Position numbers and translations under genes: made by a program
Assembly (NCBI GenBank): GCA_017610485.1
Contig: JAFCBY010000043.1
Coordinates: 1-8,784, forward strand
Source: Candidatus Falkowiibacteriota bacterium
GTDB taxonomy: Archaea; Iainarchaeota; Iainarchaeia; Iainarchaeales; GCA-2688035
Length of the DNA stretch: 8,784 bases
Direction of reading: 5' to 3'
The notes under the pieces: generated by a model
The model's database searches: none
Told to the model about the DNA's origin: nothing
Seen by the model: only the letters and a program-made list of their open reading frames with translations
Shown here: piece by piece, positions 4,597 through 8,784 of the stretch
Position numbering within the stretch: position 1 is the stretch's first letter
How the letters are laid out: the number at the start of each line of letters is the position of its first letter

Positions 4597-5673
4597 TTGA
4601 ATATCTTTGAGCGCTTTTACGCAAGGAAGAACTACAAGCTCTACATGCTTATTCCGGCTGTATTGTTCATTGTCTTCCTTTTCACGATTTTTGTCTGGCC
4701 ATCCATCCCCCGTGGGATAGACCTGCAGGGCGGTACCCTCCTGGTTGTGAGGAGCGAGAAGCCGATTGACGCCCTTGAGGTGAAGCAGCTTCTTTCCGAC
4801 AATTTTGACTTGCTTGACCTAAAGGTTAACGGCATTTCAGGCCCGAATGGCTATGGTGTGAACATCCAGTTTGCAGGCAACCAAACCATTTTGTCTGCCA
4901 CAGAGCTGCTGGACTCTGCCAAGTCTTCGCTTGGCTCAAACCCTGCTGCCGCAAGGCAGAACGCGATCCAGGCAGTCGATCTTCTAAGCCCCTTTGTACA
5001 AGCCCTTCCCCTCTCTCAGGAGCCTGAGAAAGCAGTTTCTGAGGCCGAGGCTATTTTGGTTGAGGCAAACAAGAACATCAACCAGGGGATGCAAGAGCTC
5101 ATAGTTGAACACTTTGCACTTGGGGAAAAGGTTGCCTTCCAGCGAAAGGAAGTAAGCCCGACTTTGGGCGCAACCTTTTGGGCAACCGCCTTCAACGTTG
5201 CGATTGCCTCGGGAATTTTGATAATTTTGGTTATTTTCCTCTTCTTTAGGAAGATAATTCCAAGCGTTGCTGTTATTGCTGCGGCAATCTTTGACGTGGC
5301 TGGTGCCTTGGCCCTGATGGCTGTTTTTGGTATCCCTCTTTCCCTCAGCAGCATTCCGGCTCTTTTGATGCTTGTAGGCTACAGTGTTGACACCGACATA
5401 ATGCTTACAACCAGGGTTTTGCAGAGAAAGGAGAAGACGCCTGCTGGCAGAGCTGCTGACAGCATGGCAACCGGTTTAACAATGACCGGAACCACGATTG
5501 CTGCCCTGCTTTCAATGCTTGTGATTGCCTACATGAGCCAGATTTTTGTGATTTTTGAGATTGCCGCCGTCATCCTGTTCGGACTGCTTGCAGACCTTGT
5601 TTCAACCTGGCTGATGAACGCGGAAATCCTCCTATGGTATGTTGAGAGAAAGAAGAAGTTAGGTGTTTTCTAA
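4597..5673 (+). CDS. secF: Protein-export membrane protein SecF
   Basis: A 358-residue polytopic membrane protein that works with SecD beside the SecYE channel, using the proton gradient to help exported proteins move outward and fold. Six membrane segments are seen at about 17-35, 194-215, 221-243, 247-268, 293-311 and 315-343. Motifs are GIDLQGGT (40-47) after the first segment, VSPTLGATF (186-194), D233 in the third segment, and the archaeal SecF form GYSVDTDIMLTTR (261-273) with D265 and D267. The start is TTG at 4597, placed seven T's after GAGGGG; no ATG precedes residue 17. The outer loop between the first two segments is about 160 residues, longer than I expect for SecF, with an Ala-rich helical part at about 100-170. 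It ends one base before the secD ATG. The SecF-then-SecD order is known in other archaea. Confidence 0.93.
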   Translation: MNIFERFYARKNYKLYMLIPAVLFIVFLFTIFVWPSIPRGIDLQGGTLLVVRSEKPIDALEVKQLLSDNFDLLDLKVNGISGPNGYGVNIQFAGNQTILSATELLDSAKSSLGSNPAAARQNAIQAVDLLSPFVQALPLSQEPEKAVSEAEAILVEANKNINQGMQELIVEHFALGEKVAFQRKEVSPTLGATFWATAFNVAIASGILIILVIFLFFRKIIPSVAVIAAAIFDVAGALALMAVFGIPLSLSSIPALLMLVGYSVDTDIMLTTRVLQRKEKTPAGRAADSMATGLTMTGTTIAALLSMLVIAYMSQIFVIFEIAAVILFGLLADLVSTWLMNAEILLWYVERKKKLGVF

Positions 5674-5674
5674 G

Positions 5675-7285
5675 ATGGTTGAACTCTACAAGAACTGGAA
5701 GATCCAGCTCTGGGCGGTTTTCATAATTCTTGCACTTGTCATCCTTGGATTTAGGGGGTTGCAGCTTGGCATAGACTTCAAGGGCGGAACACTCTTCCAG
5801 ATTGAGCTGGCTGAGTCCATTACAAACCTTGATGAAAGAAGCCGGGTTGTCCAAACCATCCAGCAAAGGCTTGACTGGACTGGTTTGAGGGACATTAGCG
5901 TTAACTTTTTCGGTGACGAGTTTGTGATTGCCCAGGTGGCAGAGTCTGACCCTGACACAATTGAGCGAATTGAATCCTTGCTCAAAAAGCAGGGTGTCTT
6001 TGAGGCAATGATTGATGGTAATGTCATCTTCTCCGGAGAGGAAATTATCGAGATGCCAAAGGACCCTGCCAGGGGCTATAGTCTTTACAATGAGGGCGGG
6101 GGCGTAAGATGGGTTTTGCCATTTGTACTGAGAAGCAATGCAGCCCTGCGTTTCACTGAAATGTCTTTCCACCAGTGCGAGCTTCTTTCATACGATCCTA
6201 CAACAGGTCGCGAGTACGACTGTGCCAACACTTACTTTTTTATTGACAGGCCAAAGGATGCCATTTTGGTGATGCCAAAGCAGTCTTTTGTGGCTGACGA
6301 GCAGCTTTTGCTGCAGGGCCTTCCGGCAGAGGGAATTCCTCAGGGCACAAGAATTGATGAAGTGCTGGACAACAGCAGCGTGCCATACTTTTTGCTGGAA
6401 AAAGATGTCTTGGACGAGGAACAGCTTTCGCTTCTTGAGGGGAATCTTTCACTGAGGCCTATTGCCCTGGTTCCAAGCGACTTACCTTCACAGGCCAAGC
6501 AGCAGCTTGCAGGCCTTGGCTTTGAGTTGAGGGAGCTTGAGGTTGAGGAGGGGCTGCCATTTGTCTTTGATGCCGTTGGCATGCGGAGTATTATTGCATT
6601 GTCTGAGGGAGTTGCCCAGATGGACGCCGCATCTCTTGAGAGTGCGGAAACAATGGACAAGCTGCAGATTTTCGGCTATGCTTCGTCCAGGGAACTCGCG
6701 ATTCAAAGAAGGGCTGATTTGGAGATTCTTTTGCAGTCAGGCAGCCTCTCCGTTTCTGTGAAGAGCATCAGCAAGGAAACCATTAGCCCGCTTTTGGGCG
6801 AGAATTTCTTGATGAATGCAGGACTTATTGGAATTGTGGCCCTCTTGATTGTGGCTTTGGTTCTTTTCATAAGGTACCGTGTCATAAAGCTTGCCTTGCC
6901 AATTGTTGTCGTTGGCGTAACCGAGGTCATGATAACTGTTGCAATTGCCTCGCTTTTGAGCAGGTTTGACTTGGGTGCTGTTGCCGGAATTTTGGCGGCA
7001 GTGGGAACAGGGGTTGACCATCAGATAATTATTACTGATGAGCTTAGGCGCGGAATTTCGGAGGAAGTGGGAAGCCTTGTTGCCAGAGCAAAGAGGGCTT
7101 TTTTCATCATAATGGCCGCTGCCACCACAACCATTGTCACAATGCTTCCGATAATAATAATCGGATTTGGCTTGGGAAGGCTGGTCGGGTTTGCAATCAC
7201 CACCACAATCGGTGTCCTTGTAGGTGTCCTTATAACAAGGCCTGCCTTTGGAGAAATAGCAAAGGCAATAATTGAGAAAAGGTAA
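5675..7285 (+). CDS. secD: Protein-export membrane protein SecD
   Basis: A 536-residue partner of SecF. The first membrane segment spans about 9-28 and is followed by GIDFKGGT (32-39). A large outer domain (about 40-370) follows; in SecD proteins this domain contacts the emerging substrate. SPLLGENF (371-378) then leads into five more segments at about 380-400, 403-425, 432-456, 473-492 and 498-522. The archaeal SecD block GILAAVGTGVDHQIIITDEL (438-456) holds D448 and D455, candidate proton-relay positions. C168 and C183 both lie outside the membrane and could form a disulfide (inference). I chose the ATG at 5675, with AGGTG at 5661-5665 nine bases upstream; a GTG at 5663 in the same frame would add four residues and overlap secF. 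Coupling to secF is likely either way. Confidence 0.94.
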   Translation: MVELYKNWKIQLWAVFIILALVILGFRGLQLGIDFKGGTLFQIELAESITNLDERSRVVQTIQQRLDWTGLRDISVNFFGDEFVIAQVAESDPDTIERIESLLKKQGVFEAMIDGNVIFSGEEIIEMPKDPARGYSLYNEGGGVRWVLPFVLRSNAALRFTEMSFHQCELLSYDPTTGREYDCANTYFFIDRPKDAILVMPKQSFVADEQLLLQGLPAEGIPQGTRIDEVLDNSSVPYFLLEKDVLDEEQLSLLEGNLSLRPIALVPSDLPSQAKQQLAGLGFELRELEVEEGLPFVFDAVGMRSIIALSEGVAQMDAASLESAETMDKLQIFGYASSRELAIQRRADLEILLQSGSLSVSVKSISKETISPLLGENFLMNAGLIGIVALLIVALVLFIRYRVIKLALPIVVVGVTEVMITVAIASLLSRFDLGAVAGILAAVGTGVDHQIIITDELRRGISEEVGSLVARAKRAFFIIMAAATTTIVTMLPIIIIGFGLGRLVGFAITTTIGVLVGVLITRPAFGEIAKAIIEKR

Positions 7286-7313
7286 TTCTTGCTTTTGAGG
7301 CAATCTTAACCAT

Positions 7314-7321
7314 TTTAAATA
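7314..7321 (+). promoter_or_regulatory. TATA box of the pilin-like gene, leaderless
   Basis: TTTAAATA lies 23 bases before the ATG at 7345. The usual archaeal spacing puts transcription start at or within a few bases of that ATG. No purine-rich ribosome binding site exists between; the stretch is pyrimidine-rich (CCTTTTTTCTTTCCTT). This predicts a leaderless message. Confidence 0.65.
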
Positions 7322-7344
7322 AGTTTGACCTTTTTTCTTTCCTT

Positions 7345-7794
7345 ATGCGTTCGACTGCACAGGCAGGCATGGAATACCTTGTCAATTTTGGCTGGGTCCT
7401 TGTGCTGGTTATGTCAATCATCGGCGCGCTCTTTTTCCTTCCTTCAGAGCCGGTTTCCTTTTCTTCTTCTGTGCCTGAAAAACTTACTGTCAACGAGGCT
7501 CTTTTTTCAAACCAGGTGCTGGCGCTGAAGCTGCACAATCCGGCAAACCAAAACCTGGAGTTGGTTGCAATCGGCCTTCATGGCTCTTTTGAGGGTGCAT
7601 CCTGCTCTGTTGAAAACATTGTCTTGACCCCTGTGGAAGCCTTTTCCTTTGAGATTGGTGCAGGTGGAGAAGTCATACTGCAGTGCGACAACATTCCGGA
7701 CCTTGATGGCGAACTGTCCCTTGCCTACAATGATGCAAGCTGTGACGCGCCTTTGATAATAATTCTTTCTCCGGCACAGCCAGACAGCAGTTAA
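7345..7794 (+). CDS. Type IV pilin-like protein with class III signal peptide
   Basis: A 149-residue secreted protein. It starts MRSTAQAGMEYLVNFGWVLV: a short polar N-terminus, then Q6 and E10 of the class III (QxSxExxxL-like) signal, then one hydrophobic helix to about residue 32. In this family a prepilin peptidase cuts just before the Gln, and the helix packs into a filament. The rest (about 45-149) is predicted beta-rich, with Cys near residues 87, 113 and 133 that may form disulfides outside the cell. It could be a minor pilin or another pilin-like surface protein; no adhesion domain is recognised. No C-terminal sorting signal (motif, hydrophobic helix, basic tail) is present, so it does not look like an archaeosortase substrate. 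It has its own promoter, separate from secFD, and ends 17 bases from the convergent archaeosortase gene. Confidence 0.8.
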   Translation: MRSTAQAGMEYLVNFGWVLVLVMSIIGALFFLPSEPVSFSSSVPEKLTVNEALFSNQVLALKLHNPANQNLELVAIGLHGSFEGASCSVENIVLTPVEAFSFEIGAGGEVILQCDNIPDLDGELSLAYNDASCDAPLIIILSPAQPDSS

Positions 7795-7811
7795 GGCAGC
7801 TGCCAATGCCC

Positions 7812-8306
7812 TTAGATCATGTGCCCGAATTCTTTGGATTTTGTAACCCTTTTTGTCAAATAGTACCAGAACAGGAGTATGGCTGCCGACATGGCAAACC
7901 AGGTTGTTGTGTGGATTGAGCCAAATGTTTTCAGTTCAAAGGCTGTGGCTGTAATTAGCACAAGGTATATTCTTAGCAGGTTTAGCGGGAAGAGCAGTGC
8001 TGCGCCTGCGGCAAGCAGTCCGACTTTTTTCTTAAAACCTGGCTTTTTGAGCGAGAAAACGATTGCCGCCAGAACTGAGATGCTCATCAGGCCGGTGCAG
8101 TTTGCAACAATTTCTGCTATGCCTCCATTGAAGAATATTTTGTTGCCCTCGGCCTCCAGGCCAAGAGCTCTTGCTTCAAATGACGCAATTCCCTCCTTCA
8201 GCGGGTCTAGGGGCGCGAGGACTATGGCTGTTTGAAGAACGCTGTATATTACGAAGAACTTCACCAAGAAGAAGGCTGCATTTCTTCCAAATTTTTTTCC
8301 TGCCAT
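7812..8306 (-). CDS. Archaeosortase/exosortase-family protein
   Basis: A 164-residue multi-pass membrane protein. Hydrophobic segments lie at about 10-30, 64-86, 96-123 and 133-151. The family triad is visible: Cys in ANCTGL (C70), Arg in NLLRI (R112, with N109), and His in SIHTTTW (H132). Archaeosortases are thought to cut a C-terminal sorting signal of secreted proteins and attach them to an archaeal lipid. The protein is short compared with ArtA-type enzymes (about 300 residues) and matches the compact members. The ATG at 8306 comes one base after the carS stop (TAG-T-ATG), with only a weak GGTAG upstream, so translation depends on carS. No substrate with a matching C-terminal signal is in the window, and the subtype is not assigned. 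Confidence 0.85.
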   Translation of the reverse strand: MAGKKFGRNAAFFLVKFFVIYSVLQTAIVLAPLDPLKEGIASFEARALGLEAEGNKIFFNGGIAEIVANCTGLMSISVLAAIVFSLKKPGFKKKVGLLAAGAALLFPLNLLRIYLVLITATAFELKTFGSIHTTTWFAMSAAILLFWYYLTKRVTKSKEFGHMI

Positions 8307-8307
8307 A

Positions 8308-8784
8308 CTACCATGGAACCTTTTTCATCTTGTATACAAAAGCAATCCAGTTTCCCATTACGTGGGCGAGCATTGTGAATGCAAGCAGGAAGACAGCCTC
8401 TATAATGGCAGGGGCTGCGACAATGCCTGCAAGCAATAGGCCGCCGGCCACAAAGTCAAGCTGGTCAAGCCAGAAAACGCTTTTTCCCCTTTCAATCGCA
8501 AATCTTCTTTTCAAAAATGAGCCAATGAAGTCCCCAAGCACTGCTCCCACAGCCAAAAGCGTTCCAAACACGGCGTAATTTGCCCCTATTAGGTCGCTTG
8601 CCTGCGGAAAGGCAAAGGCCAGCCCCAGCGATGCAATGATGGCAAAGCCTATGCCGCTCAGCGTTCCCTTGATTGTTTTTCCCCTGCCCAGAACATGCCT
8701 GCCGTCCCAGAGCCTTTTGCCAAAGTCTATTGGCGTTTTTCCCCCGAAGACCAGTGCAAGTCCGTTGCATAGGTAGAGCGGGAT
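8308..8784 (-). CDS. carS: CDP-archaeol synthase, 5' end cut by window edge
   Basis: 158 codons are present; the first ten to fifteen residues lie beyond the right edge. The family (DUF46, CarS) transfers CMP from CTP to unsaturated archaetidic acid (2,3-bis-O-geranylgeranylglycerol phosphate), giving the CDP-lipid from which archaeal phospholipids are made, in the cell membrane. Signature blocks, numbered within the fragment: YLCNGLALVFGGKTPIDFGK (4-23), DGRHVLGRGKTIKGTLSG (27-44), then GAVLGDFIGSFLKRR (80-94) and FWLDQLDF (104-111), with D85 and D107 as likely metal or nucleotide ligands. Hydrophobic segments lie at about 42-60, 70-89, 109-126 and 128-150. The GTG near 8571 is an internal codon, not the start. 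It leads directly into the archaeosortase gene. Confidence 0.93.
   Translation of the reverse strand: MPLYLCNGLALVFGGKTPIDFGKRLWDGRHVLGRGKTIKGTLSGIGFAIIASLGLAFAFPQASDLIGANYAVFGTLLAVGAVLGDFIGSFLKRRFAIERGKSVFWLDQLDFVAGGLLLAGIVAAPAIIEAVFLLAFTMLAHVMGNWIAFVYKMKKVPW

Noticed and set aside
5570..6172. Minus-strand open frame of 200 residues opposite secF/secD
   Set aside because: Low-complexity antisense product; the plus strand here encodes clear SecF and SecD segments.
6737..7303. Minus-strand open frame of 188 residues opposite secD
   Set aside because: It is antisense to the conserved membrane segments of SecD and has no recognisable domain.
7795..7804. GGCAGCTGCC palindrome between convergent genes as a terminator
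   Set aside because: It is a perfect 10-bp palindrome but has no loop bases and no T-run after it in either direction. Several such palindromes are expected by chance in this length.
8492..8770. Minus-strand frame of 92 residues inside carS
   Set aside because: Wrong frame: the frame that continues into the 87-residue stretch gives the full CarS signature (FGGKTPIDFG, GRGKTIKG).

Overview
The window is archaeal chromosome. The evidence is an N-terminal fragment of the family D DNA polymerase small subunit (DP1), a UPF0147 protein, a NOG1-type GTPase, archaeal-type SecF/SecD, a pilin-like protein with a class III signal peptide, an archaeosortase-like protein and CDP-archaeol synthase. Promoters carry TTTAAA-type boxes about 25 bp from the inferred starts, and ribosome binding sites are GGTGA/GGAGG types at short spacing. 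The dense packing and the pilin signature (QxxxEYL...GW) resemble DPANN-type genomes, but the sequence alone does not fix the lineage.

Left part (1-1087, minus strand): a UPF0147 gene is followed by polB (DP1), which runs off the left edge. Middle part (1088-4491, all minus strand): in transcription order there is a GNAT-like basic protein, an RHH-like antitoxin with a RelE toxin, a NOG1-like GTPase, a second antitoxin (RHH plus UPF0175) with a DUF3368 PIN toxin, and a 125-residue unknown protein. Two toxin-antitoxin modules therefore flank a ribosome-assembly GTPase. The RelE module lies only 13 bp upstream of that GTPase and probably shares its transcript. Both modules have repeats at the promoter/start region that look like antitoxin operators.

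Right part: a 105-bp divergent promoter region (4492-4596) separates the GNAT-like gene from secF-secD on the plus strand. These encode the membrane complex that assists Sec export on the outer face of the membrane. A pilin-like secreted protein follows from its own, apparently leaderless, promoter. Convergent to it on the minus strand is carS (cut by the right edge), followed one base later by an archaeosortase-like gene. Envelope functions thus cluster here: protein export, a pilin-like export substrate, membrane lipid synthesis and a lipid-anchoring transpeptidase.

There are no rRNA or tRNA genes, CRISPR arrays, insertion sequences or long repeats that I can see. The longest stretch without a gene is about 105 bp.
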